Shown here one piece after another: positions 52,148 to 61,584 of a stretch of DNA of 64,000 bases. This DNA is from Rhodovarius crocodyli (GTDB lineage: Bacteria > Pseudomonadota > Alphaproteobacteria > Acetobacterales > Acetobacteraceae): assembly GCA_945901085.1 (NCBI GenBank), contig CAMDJV010000007.1, forward strand, positions 1 through 64,000. The letters are read 5' to 3'. Numbering within the stretch: position 1 is the stretch's first letter; each line of letters opens with the position of its first letter. A program made the position numbers and the translations under genes. The notes under the pieces were generated by a model, which searched no databases, had not been told where the DNA came from, and saw nothing but the letters and a program-made list of their open reading frames with translations.

Positions 52148-53266
52148 GTGGTTGTGACGATCGAAGCCGGCATCGCGGCGATCAACCGAGGCGACGCCGC
52201 CGCTGCGGAGGCCATCTTCCGTGGCATCCTTGCCGCCGAGCCGGCGCATGCCAAGGCGCTGCATGGCCTTGGCAAGGCGCTGCACGACCAGCGGCAGCTG
52301 GAGCAGGCGCTGGTCGCCTTCGAGGCCGCGGGCAGGGCCGACCCCACGCCGCATCTGGGCGTGCATCACGCCGGCCTGGTGCGGCTTTTGCTGGGTGACC
52401 ACGCCGGCGGCTGGCCGGGCTGGGAGGCGCGCCGGCTGCTGCCCAGCCTGGGCTTCGCCCAATTGCCCGTGCCGTTCTGGCAGGGCGAACCGATCTCCGG
52501 GCGCCGGCTGTTGATATTGGGCGAGCAGGGCATCGGCGACGTGGTCCAATTCGTCCGTTTCCTGCCGGCCGCGGCGGCACGCTCCGGCGCGGCCGTCACC
52601 TTTGGCTGCGCCCCGCCGCTGCACCTGCTGCTGGAGCCATTTTGCCGCGCGCATGGCATCGCTTCGGTCACTGGCCAGATCAACCCTTTGGGCTTCGACC
52701 AGTTCGCCTGGATTGGCAGCCTCGCGCATCTGTTGGGCGAGCCGCCCGCCTCCTGGGGCGCGGTGGTGCCCTATCTGCGCCCCGAACCTGCCCGCGCGGC
52801 GATCTGGCGCCGCCGCCGGCCGCGCGGTGCCCGCTGCGTCGGCCTGTGCTGGGAGGGCAGGGCGACCCATCCGCAGGATGCCCAGCGTTCGCTGCCGCCG
52901 GCGGCCCTGCTGCCGCTGGCCGGGCAGGGCGCCGTGACGGTGGGGCTGCAACGCCCGCCCCTGCGCGGCATCCCGCCAGAGGCGCTGCTGGACATGAATT
53001 GGGGCCCGGACATGACAGACCTGGCCGAGACCGCGGCGATGCTCTCTGCGCTCGATGCTGTGGTGACGGTGGATACCTCCATCGCCCATATGGCCGGCGC
53101 GCTGGGCGTGCCTTGCTGGGTGCTGCTGCCCTGGGTCCCGGATTGGCGCTGGGGCCTGCATGGCGAGGCTACACCCTGGTATCCAGGCATGACCCTTCTG
53201 CGACAGACCCAGGCCGGTGACTGGGCCGGCCCGGTGGCACGCGCCGCTGCAGCGCTCCGGGCCTGA
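52148..53266 (+). CDS. TPR protein with glycosyltransferase family 9-like domain
   Basis: A 372-residue protein that starts with GTG. Residues about 1-70 hold two TPR-like units (AAEAIFRGILAAEPAHAKALHGLGKALHDQRQLEQALVAFEAA in outline). The remainder resembles the C-terminal GT9-like domain of TPR glycosyltransferases: LLILGEQGIGDVVQFVRFLP, CVGLCWEGRATHPQDAQRSLPP, and VVTVDTSIAHMAGALGVPCWVLLPWVPDWRWG, with Asp, Ser and His of the sugar-nucleotide site. Whether it is an active transferase is unknown. Divergent from the ldh operon with 74 nt between. Confidence 0.82.
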   Translation: MVVTIEAGIAAINRGDAAAAEAIFRGILAAEPAHAKALHGLGKALHDQRQLEQALVAFEAAGRADPTPHLGVHHAGLVRLLLGDHAGGWPGWEARRLLPSLGFAQLPVPFWQGEPISGRRLLILGEQGIGDVVQFVRFLPAAAARSGAAVTFGCAPPLHLLLEPFCRAHGIASVTGQINPLGFDQFAWIGSLAHLLGEPPASWGAVVPYLRPEPARAAIWRRRRPRGARCVGLCWEGRATHPQDAQRSLPPAALLPLAGQGAVTVGLQRPPLRGIPPEALLDMNWGPDMTDLAETAAMLSALDAVVTVDTSIAHMAGALGVPCWVLLPWVPDWRWGLHGEATPWYPGMTLLRQTQAGDWAGPVARAAAALRA

Positions 53267-53285
53267 TGCCCTGCGCCGCAAGACG

Positions 53286-54374
53286 TTAGAGAACCCGCCC
53301 CGTCGCCGCATCCAGCAGGTGCATATTGTTCATATCAGCGGTGAGCAGAATCGGCTCACCGGGTGCCGCATGCACGGTGGGCTCGATGCGGGCGCAACAA
53401 TCCCGCGCCTCGCCCAGGTGGAAATGCACCAGCGTCTCCATCCCCATCGGCTCGATCACCTCGGGGGTGATGAGGATATCGGCGCGGTTGGGCAGGCCCA
53501 GCCGCTGGTCGGTCAAATGCTCCGGCCGGATGCCGAACAACAAGTCACGCCCAACGGCCGAGGCATAGCGCGCCCGCCGCGCCTCGGGGATGGGCAGCCA
53601 GGCGTCACCATGCAGATGCACCCGGTCATTCTCCACCCGGGCGGGCAGGAAATTCATCGCCGGTGAGCCGATAAAGCCGGCAACAAAGCGCGTGGCCGGG
53701 TTGTGGTACAATTCCTGCGGCGGCCCCACCTGCTCAATGATGCCATGGTTCATCACCACCACCCGGTCGGCCAGCGTCATCGCCTCCACCTGGTCATGGG
53801 TGACGTAGATGGTGGTGGTGCGCACCGTCTGGTGCACCTTCTTGATCTCGGTGCGCATCTGCACCCGCAGCTTGGCATCGAGGTTGGAGAGCGGCTCGTC
53901 GAACAAAAACACCTTGGGGGCGCGCACAATGGCGCGGCCCATGGCCACGCGCTGCCGTTGGCCGCCTGAGAGCGCCTTGGGCTTGCGCTCGAGCAGCGGC
54001 ACGATGTCGAGAATGCGCGCCGCATTATCCACCCGGCGCTTGATCTCGTCCTTGGGGAATTTCCGCAGCATCAGCCCGAAGGCCATGTTGTCGAAGACCG
54101 ACATATGCGGATAGAGCGCATAATTCTGGAACACCATGGCGATGTCCCGATCACGCGGCGGCACGTCATTGACCACCGAGCCGCCGATCATGATGTCGCC
54201 GCCGGAGATTTCCTCCAAGCCCGCGATCATCCGCAGCGTGGTAGACTTGCCGCAGCCGGATGGGCCAACGAGCACGACGAATTCATGGTCGGCAATGTCG
54301 AGGTCAATCCCCTTCACCGCCTGAACGCCGCCTTCGTATTCCTTGACGATTTTTCGGAGTGTGACCTGAGCCAT
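53286..54374 (-). CDS. ABC transporter ATP-binding protein, UgpC/MalK type
   Basis: The ATPase of a sugar-type ABC importer (362 residues). Walker [10 protein letters not shown] (37-45), Q-loop [10 protein letters not shown], signature LSGGQRQR (135-142), Walker [15 protein letters not shown] and the H-loop [15 protein letters not shown] are intact. The C-terminal 120 residues form the MalK-type OB domain ([19 protein letters not shown]), which may bind regulators. MAQVTLRKI is the start; the longer frame runs antisense through the permease gene. It is last of the four-gene transporter operon, 2 nt after the permease stop. Confidence 0.95.
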   Translation of the reverse strand: MAQVTLRKIVKEYEGGVQAVKGIDLDIADHEFVVLVGPSGCGKSTTLRMIAGLEEISGGDIMIGGSVVNDVPPRDRDIAMVFQNYALYPHMSVFDNMAFGLMLRKFPKDEIKRRVDNAARILDIVPLLERKPKALSGGQRQRVAMGRAIVRAPKVFLFDEPLSNLDAKLRVQMRTEIKKVHQTVRTTTIYVTHDQVEAMTLADRVVVMNHGIIEQVGPPQELYHNPATRFVAGFIGSPAMNFLPARVENDRVHLHGDAWLPIPEARRARYASAVGRDLLFGIRPEHLTDQRLGLPNRADILITPEVIEPMGMETLVHFHLGEARDCCARIEPTVHAAPGEPILLTADMNNMHLLDAATGRVL

Positions 54375-54376
54375 GT

Positions 54377-55246
54377 TTATCCCTTGGTCGCGCCAGCCGT
54401 CAGGCCAGCGATGTAATAATCCATGAGGAAGGCATAGACGACGACCGGCGGCAGTGCGGCCAGCAAAGCGCCCGCCATAATCTGCCCCCAGGCAAAAGTA
54501 TCGCCGCGCACCAGGGTGGAGACAACGCCGATGGTCAGCGGCATCTGGTCGGGCGTGGTGATGAAGGCGGTGGGGTAGACGAAGGCCGCCCAGGAGACGG
54601 TGAAGGCGAAGATGGTGGCGGCGATGATGCCGGGCAGCGCCACTGGGATGAAGATCTTCAGCAGCATCTGCGACCAGGTCGCGCCGTCGATCAGCGCCGC
54701 CTCGTCCAGTTCCTTGGGGATAGAGGCGAAATAGCCGATCATGATCCAGGTGCAGAACGGCACCGTCAGCGTGGGGTACACCAGCACCAGCCCCCAGGTG
54801 GAGTTCAGCAGCCCAAGCCCGCCCACGATCTGGTAGAGTGGGATGAACAGCAGAGTGTCCGGCACGAGGTAGGTCAGGAACACGCCGGTGGCCAGGGCCT
54901 GGCTGCCCCAGAACCGCATGCGCGCCAGTGCGAAGGCGGCCAGCACCGAGATCACCATGGTGACGATGACGGTCAGCACCGTCACCTTGATGCTGTTCCA
55001 GAAGAAGGTGAGGAAGAGCGGGTTGCCCAGGATGGTGCCGTAATGCTCCAGCGTGGGCGAGCGGACCAGCCAGGGGTTGCCCTGCAGGTTGGACATCTCG
55101 GCATTGGTCTTCAGGCTGGTGATCAGCATGTAGACCGGCGGCAGGAGGAAAATCACCACCGCCGCGCAGAGCGAAACATAGGCGATGATCAAAGCCCAAC
55201 GGCGCTCGGCGCGCAGCGAGCCGTGGATATTGGCGGCGAGGTTCAT
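54377..55246 (-). CDS. Carbohydrate ABC transporter permease (MalG type)
   Basis: A 289-residue inner-membrane permease with six hydrophobic segments. The cytoplasmic coupling loop reads [33 protein letters not shown], the EAA motif that contacts the ATPase. A MalG-type long N-terminal half ([25 protein letters not shown]) is present. It overlaps the upstream permease gene by ATGA. Confidence 0.95.
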   Translation of the reverse strand: MNLAANIHGSLRAERRWALIIAYVSLCAAVVIFLLPPVYMLITSLKTNAEMSNLQGNPWLVRSPTLEHYGTILGNPLFLTFFWNSIKVTVLTVIVTMVISVLAAFALARMRFWGSQALATGVFLTYLVPDTLLFIPLYQIVGGLGLLNSTWGLVLVYPTLTVPFCTWIMIGYFASIPKELDEAALIDGATWSQMLLKIFIPVALPGIIAATIFAFTVSWAAFVYPTAFITTPDQMPLTIGVVSTLVRGDTFAWGQIMAGALLAALPPVVVYAFLMDYYIAGLTAGATKG

Positions 55247-56184
55247 GCCATCTCCCGATTGCGCCGGTTCACGCCGCGCAGGATGAAATAGGCGAAGACC
55301 GCCAGCGCCGGCAGCATGAACAGCGAGACGGCAGCGCCGCGCGGGATGTTGCCCGACAGGATGCCGACCTGGAATGCGTAGGTGGCGAAGACATGGGTGA
55401 GGTCACGCGGGCCGCCATTGGTCAGCACGCGCACGATGTCGTAATTTGCGAAGGTCACGATCAGGCTGAACAGCACGGTGATGCTGATGATGTTCTGCAT
55501 CATCGGCAGGGTGATGTGGCGCAGCCGCTGCCAGGAGGTGGCGCCGTCGATGGCCGCCGCCTCGTAGAGCTGCTCGGGAACCGATTTCAGTGCTGCGAGA
55601 TACATGATCATGAAGAACGGCGCGCCGTACCAGACATTGACCATGATAACAGAGATGCGCGCCCACCAGGGCTCACCCAGCCAGGGCACCGCGGGCACGG
55701 CGAAGATGGCGAGGATCCAGTTCAGCGAAGAATAGGTCGGGTCATACATCCACCACCAGCCCAGGGTGGAGAGCGCCGGCGGGATGACCCAGGGAATGAG
55801 TAGCATGCCCCGCCATTTGCGCTGCCCCTTAGTGGGGATGTGATGCAGCATGTGGGCGAGCCAGAAGCCGATCAGCGCCTTGGCCAGCACGGCGCTGATG
55901 GCGAAGAGGCAACTTTGCCACACCACCAGCCAGAAGGTCTCGTTGTCGACCAGGATTTCGAATTGCAGCAGGCCGGCGAATCCATCCATGCGGCGATTGA
56001 GCGTGGAGAGATAGACGGCGTAGGCGGCCGGATAAGCGACCAGACCCACAATCACGCAGATCAGCGGCAGCGTCATAAGGAAGGCGATCGTCGAGCGGCG
56101 ACGGGCGAGGCGGCGAAGGCCGCCGCCCGCGCCACTCTCCGGGCCACGCGGCGCGCTCACCGCTGCCGTCATGCTGTCGGGCAT
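55243..56184 (-). CDS. Sugar ABC transporter permease (MalF/UgpA type)
   Basis: A 313-residue permease with six hydrophobic segments. EAA loop: [34 protein letters not shown]. The N-terminal [32 protein letters not shown] is typical of UgpA-like subunits. It begins 7 nt after the solute-binding protein gene and pairs with the MalG-type subunit. Confidence 0.95.
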   Translation of the reverse strand: MPDSMTAAVSAPRGPESGAGGGLRRLARRRSTIAFLMTLPLICVIVGLVAYPAAYAVYLSTLNRRMDGFAGLLQFEILVDNETFWLVVWQSCLFAISAVLAKALIGFWLAHMLHHIPTKGQRKWRGMLLIPWVIPPALSTLGWWWMYDPTYSSLNWILAIFAVPAVPWLGEPWWARISVIMVNVWYGAPFFMIMYLAALKSVPEQLYEAAAIDGATSWQRLRHITLPMMQNIISITVLFSLIVTFANYDIVRVLTNGGPRDLTHVFATYAFQVGILSGNIPRGAAVSLFMLPALAVFAYFILRGVNRRNREMA

Positions 56185-56191
56185 GCGGGGC

Positions 56192-57565
56192 TCAGCCGCC
56201 CCGGCGGATGGTGTTCAACTCGCGCTCAAGCCAGCCCAGCGCCTGGTCAACCGTCTCATTGGCCTGGGCGATGCGGGCGATGAGCTTGGTGTTCAGCGCC
56301 TGGTTGTAAGCCTGCACCGCCATGGCCGGCGGCGCCGGGGCGAAGGCGACGGACGTCCGCGCATTGTGGTGCGCCTTGATCGGATAGTTGAACACGGTGC
56401 CGACCGGCGGGCCCTCATTGGACCAGACCGGGAAGTCGTTCATCGACAGGAAGGGCGGGATATCATAACCCGCGCTGGTGTTGGTCTGCACCTCGGCCGA
56501 GGCGCGGTCGGAGAGGAATTCCAGCAATTCCTTGGCCGGCCCCTGCACGCGGGAGAAGTTCCAGATGCCCCAGAAATAAGGCAGGTAGCCGACAAAGCGG
56601 CCCTCCGGCCCGCTGGGCACCGGCACCGTCCAGCATTGCGCGCCCACCGCCGGCTGGTCGCGCCGGGCCGAGACCCAGGCGGAAGGCGGGTTGAACACGA
56701 GCGCCGAGCGGCCGGAGATCAGCGCGCGGTTGTTCGAGGCGTCATCCCAGGCCCAGACGTCATTGGGCAATTGCCGGGCGATGCGCACGCACATCTCCAC
56801 CGCGGCGCGCAGCTTGGCATTGCCGCGCACGGTGATGCCGCCGCGCTCATCCATCACATTGGCGCCATAGGAGGCGAAGAGCGCGCCCACCCAGTCCACC
56901 GCGTCGGTGAAGCTGCCCATCGGCAGGCCGAAGGCGAAGCCGGCGCGGTTGCACTTCTCGGCGGCGACCGCGAAGGTCTCCCAATTCCAGGTATCGGCGC
57001 CGGGGCCGGCGCGGTTCTCGGCCGGCCACATGGCGCGGATGTCGATGCCGGCGTGCTGTTGCATCAGGTCAATGCGCACGCAGGCCGGCTTCATCTGGGT
57101 GCCGGAGACGGCGGGAATGGCCACCCAGCGGCCATCCTGCTTGCCAAGATATTCGGCCGCCGGCGTCACCGCGCCGTACTTCGCCGTCAGTCTGCCCATC
57201 ACGTCATCGACGTTGACCAGCATCCGTGCATGCGACGCCGGCTCCCAGGCCGGGAAGGAGAGGATGTCGTGGCCCGAGCGGCTTTGCGCCTGGGCGGCGA
57301 TGGTGAGCAGGTTCTGGTTGCCCACGCTGGTGATGAAATCGACGCCCACGGTGGCGCGGTTGCGCTCGCCCCATTGCGCGCAGAGGCGGCGCAACGCGTC
57401 GTTGCCGGCCGGAACCCAATGGTCCCAAAAGCCGCAGCGAATATTGGTGGTGGGCTGGCCGAAGACGGCCGGCGCGGTCAGCGCGGTTGCGGCGCCGCCC
57501 AGCAATGCCGCGCGCCGGGGCAGGCTGACATCGTTGCACGATGTCGCGTTGACATTCTCAGGCAT
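56192..57565 (-). CDS. Extracellular solute-binding protein, family 1 (sugar type)
   Basis: The periplasmic receptor of this ABC importer (457 residues). The N-terminus LPRRAALLGGAATALTAPAVFG is a signal with twin Arg, possibly Tat-exported. Family-1 features are FWDHWVPAGNDALRRLCAQWGERN, LLTIAAQAQSRSGHDILSFPAWEP, TWNWETFAVAAEKC and VFNPPSAWVSARRD, plus Trp/Tyr residues expected in a sugar-binding cleft. The ligand is unknown; sugars, polyols or glycerol-phosphate-like compounds are typical. It is first in the leftward operon and divergent from the DauA-like gene. Confidence 0.93.
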   Translation of the reverse strand: MPENVNATSCNDVSLPRRAALLGGAATALTAPAVFGQPTTNIRCGFWDHWVPAGNDALRRLCAQWGERNRATVGVDFITSVGNQNLLTIAAQAQSRSGHDILSFPAWEPASHARMLVNVDDVMGRLTAKYGAVTPAAEYLGKQDGRWVAIPAVSGTQMKPACVRIDLMQQHAGIDIRAMWPAENRAGPGADTWNWETFAVAAEKCNRAGFAFGLPMGSFTDAVDWVGALFASYGANVMDERGGITVRGNAKLRAAVEMCVRIARQLPNDVWAWDDASNNRALISGRSALVFNPPSAWVSARRDQPAVGAQCWTVPVPSGPEGRFVGYLPYFWGIWNFSRVQGPAKELLEFLSDRASAEVQTNTSAGYDIPPFLSMNDFPVWSNEGPPVGTVFNYPIKAHHNARTSVAFAPAPPAMAVQAYNQALNTKLIARIAQANETVDQALGWLERELNTIRRGG

Positions 57566-57669
57566 CTTAAACCCTTTCCGTCGGTTTCCGCGCGGTCTTG
57601 CGCCGCTGGTGGCAGCTTAAACGCCGTGTGGCGGATTGCGCAACAGCGCATTTATGCCAGAGTTCGGGA

Positions 57670-58782
57670 ATGCAGATCACGTCGACAGATGCCATTATCA
57701 TCGGCGCGGGCATGGCGGGTGCGACCGTCGCCGCCAACCTCGCCAATACCCACCGCGTGGTGCTGCTCGAGGCGGAGGAGAGTGCGGGCTTCCACGCCAC
57801 CGGCCGCAGCGCCGCCATCTGGATTCGCAATTACGGCGCCGCCGATGTGCGCATCCTCACCGCCGCCTCCAAGGAATTCTTCCAGCACCCGCCCGAGGGT
57901 TTTTCCGAAACCCCGCTGGCGCATGACCGCCCGGTGCTGCACCTCGCCCCGCCCGAGCAAATGCCCGCCCTCGAAGCCCTGCTGGCTGGCGGGGCGATGA
58001 TCGAACGCATCGGCGCTGCCCGGGCCAAGCAAATGGTGCCCGCCCTGCGGGAAAACTTCGCCGTCGATGCAGCGCTGGAGACCGATTGCTTCGATATCGA
58101 GGTCGCCGCCCTGCATAATGGCTACCTGCGGATGCTCCGCCGCCTCGGCGGCCAATTGGCGCTGCGCCACCGCGCCGGCAAAATCTGGCACGAAGGTGGT
58201 GCCTGGCATTGCGAAACCAGCGCCGGCGACGCCTTCGCCGCCCCCATCTTGGTCAATGCCGCCGGCGCCTGGGGCGATGTGGTGGCAGAATTGGCCGGCG
58301 AGCCCAAAATCGGCCTGCAACCCAAGCGCCGCACCGGCGTCATCATCGACCCAGCCCCCTTTGCCGTGCGCGACTGGCCCCTCGTCGGCGATGTCGGCCA
58401 TAGCTGGTACGCTCGGCCCGAGGCCCGCACCAAACTCATGCTCAGCCCCGCCGATGAGACCGACAGCCCGCCCCTCGACGCCCAGCCCGATGAATTTGAC
58501 GTGGCCGTGGCGGTGGACCGCATGCAGCAGGCGCTGGAGATCGAGGTGCGCCGCGTCGAGCATTCCTGGGCCGGCCTGCGCAGCTTCGCGCCTGACCGTT
58601 CACTGGTCATCGGCCCCGGCCAATTGCCCGGCTTCTTCTGGATGTGCGGCCAGGGCGGCTACGGTATTCAAACCGCGCCGGGCGCGGGCATCTTCTTAGC
58701 CGCACAAATCCGTGGCCAGGCTGTGCCCGCTGCCATGGCAGCCGCCATCCCCATGGTCAGCCCCCTCAGGTTTGCAGCATGA
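57670..58782 (+). CDS. FAD-dependent D-amino-acid dehydrogenase, DauA-like
   Basis: A 370-residue flavoprotein of the DadA/DAO superfamily. The FAD-binding GAGMAGATVAANLA (12-25) is followed by LLEAEESAGFHATGRSAAIWIRNYG and ADVRILTAASKEFF, which closely recalls D-arginine dehydrogenase (DauA) of Pseudomonas. VNAAGAWGDVVAELAG and the C-terminal GFFWMCGQGGYGIQTAPGAG are further superfamily blocks. The start at 57670 skips an N-terminal extension. ATGA couples it to a PLP dehydratase, so the pair may turn amino acids into 2-oxoacids. Substrate range is inference. Confidence 0.88.
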   Translation: MQITSTDAIIIGAGMAGATVAANLANTHRVVLLEAEESAGFHATGRSAAIWIRNYGAADVRILTAASKEFFQHPPEGFSETPLAHDRPVLHLAPPEQMPALEALLAGGAMIERIGAARAKQMVPALRENFAVDAALETDCFDIEVAALHNGYLRMLRRLGGQLALRHRAGKIWHEGGAWHCETSAGDAFAAPILVNAAGAWGDVVAELAGEPKIGLQPKRRTGVIIDPAPFAVRDWPLVGDVGHSWYARPEARTKLMLSPADETDSPPLDAQPDEFDVAVAVDRMQQALEIEVRRVEHSWAGLRSFAPDRSLVIGPGQLPGFFWMCGQGGYGIQTAPGAGIFLAAQIRGQAVPAAMAAAIPMVSPLRFAA

Positions 58783-59738
58783 CCCCCAGCTTCGCCGATG
58801 TCCTGGCCGCGGCCAGCCGCATCGCACCGCATATCCGCCGCACCCCGGTGCTGCGCCACCCGGCGCTGGACGCCGCCGTTGGCGCCGCCGTCTTCATCAA
58901 GCCTGAGCCCCTGCAGCGCACCGGCAGCTTCAAGCTGCGCGGCGCCACCAATGCGCTGATGCGCATCGACCCAGCCCTGCGCCCGCGCGGTGTGGTCACC
59001 CATTCCTCCGGCAATCACGGCCAGGCCACCGCCTGCGCCGCCGCGGCCCTGGGCATGCCGGCCCTCATCGCCATGCCGGCCGATGCCCCCGCGGTAAAAG
59101 TCGCCGCGACCCGCCGCTGGGGCGCCGAAATCACCTTCTTCGACCGCCACAACACCGACCGCCATGCCCTCGCCGTCAGCCTGGCCGAGCAGCGCGGCGC
59201 CACCCATGTGCCCCCCTTCGACCATGCCGATGTCATTGCCGGCCAAGGCACCCTGGCGCTGGAATTGCTCGAGGATGCCGGCCAGCAACTCGATGCGCTG
59301 GCCGTCTGTACCGGTGGCGGCGGCCTGCTGGGCGGCTGCGCCCTGGTCATGGCCGAATTGGCGCCCTACGCCCAGGTCTGGGCGGTGGAGCCCGAGGGCT
59401 GGGATGATTACGGCCGCTCGCTGCGCGCTGGCCATCGCCTGGAGAATGACGGCCAGGGCGATGGCCTTTGCGATGCGCTGCTCTCCAAGGGCCCAGGCGA
59501 AATGACCTTCGCGGTCAATGCGCCGCGCGTGGCCGGCGGCGTCTCCGTCACCCGCGCCGAGGTTTTCGCCGCCATGCGCTTCGCCTTTGAACACCTCAAA
59601 ATCGTGGTGGAACCGGGCGGTGCGGTCGCCCTCGCCGCCGTGCTGGCAGGCAAGGTGAAGGGCAGCGCCATCGGCGTGGTGGTCAGCGGCGGGAATGCCG
59701 ATCCGGCGGTATTCGCGCAGGCGCTGGCCGCCGCCTAA
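58779..59738 (+). CDS. PLP-dependent threonine/serine dehydratase-like enzyme
   Basis: A 319-residue fold-type II PLP enzyme. The Schiff-base Lys52 is in RTGSFKLRGATNAL, SSGNHGQATACAAAALG binds the substrate carboxylate, and CTGGGGLLGGCA is the phosphate loop near residue 175. No regulatory ACT domain follows, so it is of the catabolic or 3-hydroxyaspartate-dehydratase/serine-racemase type rather than biosynthetic IlvA. It is coupled to the DauA-like gene by ATGA and overlaps the convergent membrane protein gene by 56 nt. Confidence 0.9.
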   Translation: MTPSFADVLAAASRIAPHIRRTPVLRHPALDAAVGAAVFIKPEPLQRTGSFKLRGATNALMRIDPALRPRGVVTHSSGNHGQATACAAAALGMPALIAMPADAPAVKVAATRRWGAEITFFDRHNTDRHALAVSLAEQRGATHVPPFDHADVIAGQGTLALELLEDAGQQLDALAVCTGGGGLLGGCALVMAELAPYAQVWAVEPEGWDDYGRSLRAGHRLENDGQGDGLCDALLSKGPGEMTFAVNAPRVAGGVSVTRAEVFAAMRFAFEHLKIVVEPGGAVALAAVLAGKVKGSAIGVVVSGGNADPAVFAQALAAA

Positions 59739-60492
59739 GCGCCAGCACCACCCCGCCCCAAGCCAACGTCGCCGCCACCCCCAGCGCCAACGCCCCCGCC
59801 ACGCCCAGGGCCTCAGCCCCCATCGCCACCACCATCACGAAGAGTACAAAACCCGGCATGCCGCGCAGCGCGCCCGCCAGCAGCGCCGCCGCCCCCGCCC
59901 GCCCCAGACGGGGCACCGCCACCAGGGTCAGCGTCGTCAGCCCCACCGGATACACCGCCCCCGCCCCGGTCCAGACCGGCCCAAGCGTGCTGCTGAACGA
60001 CACCAGGCTGGCCACCAGCAGCCCCAGCACGATGGAGCGCAGCGGCAATTCCCACCAACGCGCTGGCCGTGCCATGGCCGCAACCCCGCCCACCGCCCCC
60101 CGCGTGCCCAGAATGGCCAGGCCATAACAGAGCACATTCAGCCCCGAGGCCGGCCAAAACCCCGGCGCCCAGGCCAGCACCGCCACCGTCAACCCCATCC
60201 AGCCCAGGCTCGCCAATCCCAAGGCCGGCAACATCCCCAGCCTGGGCACCGCATGGATCAGGATAAACAGAAAAACCGCCGTCGCCGCATTGGCGCCCAA
60301 CCCATTGGTCGCCGCCTGGCCCACGAAAGCCGCGGAATGGCTCATCCCCAACATAGCATAGGCCGGCCCGGCCGAGACTGGCAGCGCCGCCAGCAAACCA
60401 CCCCAAAGCGGCCCCAGCCGCTGCGCCGCCACCGCCGCGGCCGCCACGATGCCGGCGCTGATCGAAGCCCTGATCAGCAGGGCCAGAATCAC
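59683..60492 (-). CDS. Polytopic membrane protein of unknown function
   Basis: A 269-residue protein with about eight hydrophobic segments throughout its length and an Arg/Pro-rich C-terminal tail (RRRPAPARIPPDRHSRR). SISAGIVAAAAVAAQRLGPLWGGLLAALPVS at the start and the similar second half (LRSIVLGLLVASLVSFSSTLGPVWTGAGAVYPVGL) suggest an internal repeat, as in small transporters, but I cannot name a family. Its ATG overlaps the ferredoxin reductase stop by 4 nt. The 56-nt overlap with the convergent dehydratase gene leaves the exact C-terminus as read. Confidence 0.75.
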   Translation of the reverse strand: MILALLIRASISAGIVAAAAVAAQRLGPLWGGLLAALPVSAGPAYAMLGMSHSAAFVGQAATNGLGANAATAVFLFILIHAVPRLGMLPALGLASLGWMGLTVAVLAWAPGFWPASGLNVLCYGLAILGTRGAVGGVAAMARPARWWELPLRSIVLGLLVASLVSFSSTLGPVWTGAGAVYPVGLTTLTLVAVPRLGRAGAAALLAGALRGMPGFVLFVMVVAMGAEALGVAGALALGVAATLAWGGVVLALRRRPAPARIPPDRHSRR

Positions 60493-61502
60493 GCCGTGGC
60501 AACACCCTTGCTGGTGGAATATTCGAAATGCAGCGCCTCACCCGGAAACACCCGCGGGTGAATCGCATGCGCCGCCATCGCCGCCTCGGAAAACCCCTGC
60601 AGGATCAGCTTCAGCTTGCCCGGATAGGTCGCGACATCGCCAATGGCATGCACGCCCGGAATATTGCTCTCCAGCGTCGCCGGATTGACCACGATATGAT
60701 GATGCTCCAGCCCCAGCCCCCATTCCGCAATAGGCCCCAACTCCATCGAGAGGCCAAAAAACGCCAGCAAATGATCCGCCGGCACCCGCTTCTCCTCGCC
60801 CTTCAGCGTGGCCAAAATCACCGCCTCCAGCGCGCCATCCGCCCCCTCCAGCCCATGCAGCTGATAGGGAATGGCCATCTCGATCTCACCGCGCGCGGCG
60901 GCGGCTTCCAACTGCGCCGCACTCTCCGGTGCTGCGCGGAATTTCGCCCGCCGATGCACCATGGTGACCTGGGCGATATCCTTGAGCGACAGCGCCCAAT
61001 CCACCGCACTATCGCCGCCGCCGGCGATCACCACGCGCTTGCCGCGAAACGCCTCGCGCTTCGTGACCATATAGCGCACCGCGCCACTCGCCTCGAAACC
61101 CTCCAGCCCCGCCAGCGGCGGGCGATTGGGGCCAAAGGCACCGGCACCAGCGGCGATCAGCACCGCCTTGGCCCGCACCTGATGGCCGGCACTGGTTGTC
61201 AGCACAAAGCCATCGCCCTCACGCTGCAACCCATCCACCCGCTGGCCCAATAGCTTGACCGGCGCGAAGGGTGCCGCCTGCGCCTCCAGCCGCTCAATCA
61301 GGTCACCCGCCAGAATGGAAGGATAGGCCGGCACGTCATAAATCGGCTTTTCCGGGTAGAGCGCCGAGCATTGCCCGCCCGTCGCCTCCAGCGTGTCGAT
61401 CAGCACGCAGCGCATTTTCAGCATGCCGCATTCAAAGACCGCGAAAAGGCCGGCAGGGCCGGCACCAATGATGGCGACATCGGTGGAAATGGACTGGCTC
61501 AT
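60489..61502 (-). CDS. Ferredoxin-NADP(+) reductase, thioredoxin-reductase-like type
   Basis: A 337-residue two-dinucleotide-domain flavoprotein. VAIIGAGPAGLFAVFECGML (about 9-28) binds FAD, ATGGQCSALYPEKPIYDVPAYP follows, and VVIAGGGDSAVDWALSL (about 160) binds NADPH. The CxxC redox pair of thioredoxin reductase is absent, and the C-terminal GDVATYPGKLKLILQGFSEAAMAAHAI is typical for YumC-type ferredoxin reductases. It would pass electrons between NADPH and ferredoxin or flavodoxin. Start at 61502 begins the conserved region; the longer frame is doubtful. Confidence 0.92.
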   Translation of the reverse strand: MSQSISTDVAIIGAGPAGLFAVFECGMLKMRCVLIDTLEATGGQCSALYPEKPIYDVPAYPSILAGDLIERLEAQAAPFAPVKLLGQRVDGLQREGDGFVLTTSAGHQVRAKAVLIAAGAGAFGPNRPPLAGLEGFEASGAVRYMVTKREAFRGKRVVIAGGGDSAVDWALSLKDIAQVTMVHRRAKFRAAPESAAQLEAAAARGEIEMAIPYQLHGLEGADGALEAVILATLKGEEKRVPADHLLAFFGLSMELGPIAEWGLGLEHHHIVVNPATLESNIPGVHAIGDVATYPGKLKLILQGFSEAAMAAHAIHPRVFPGEALHFEYSTSKGVATA

Positions 61503-61584
61503 GCCCGCGTGGTGCCCGCTTTGGCCCGCCCGCGCAACCGGGTGGCATTGCCCCAGCCCCTGCGGCAGCGCACAATAATCGCGC

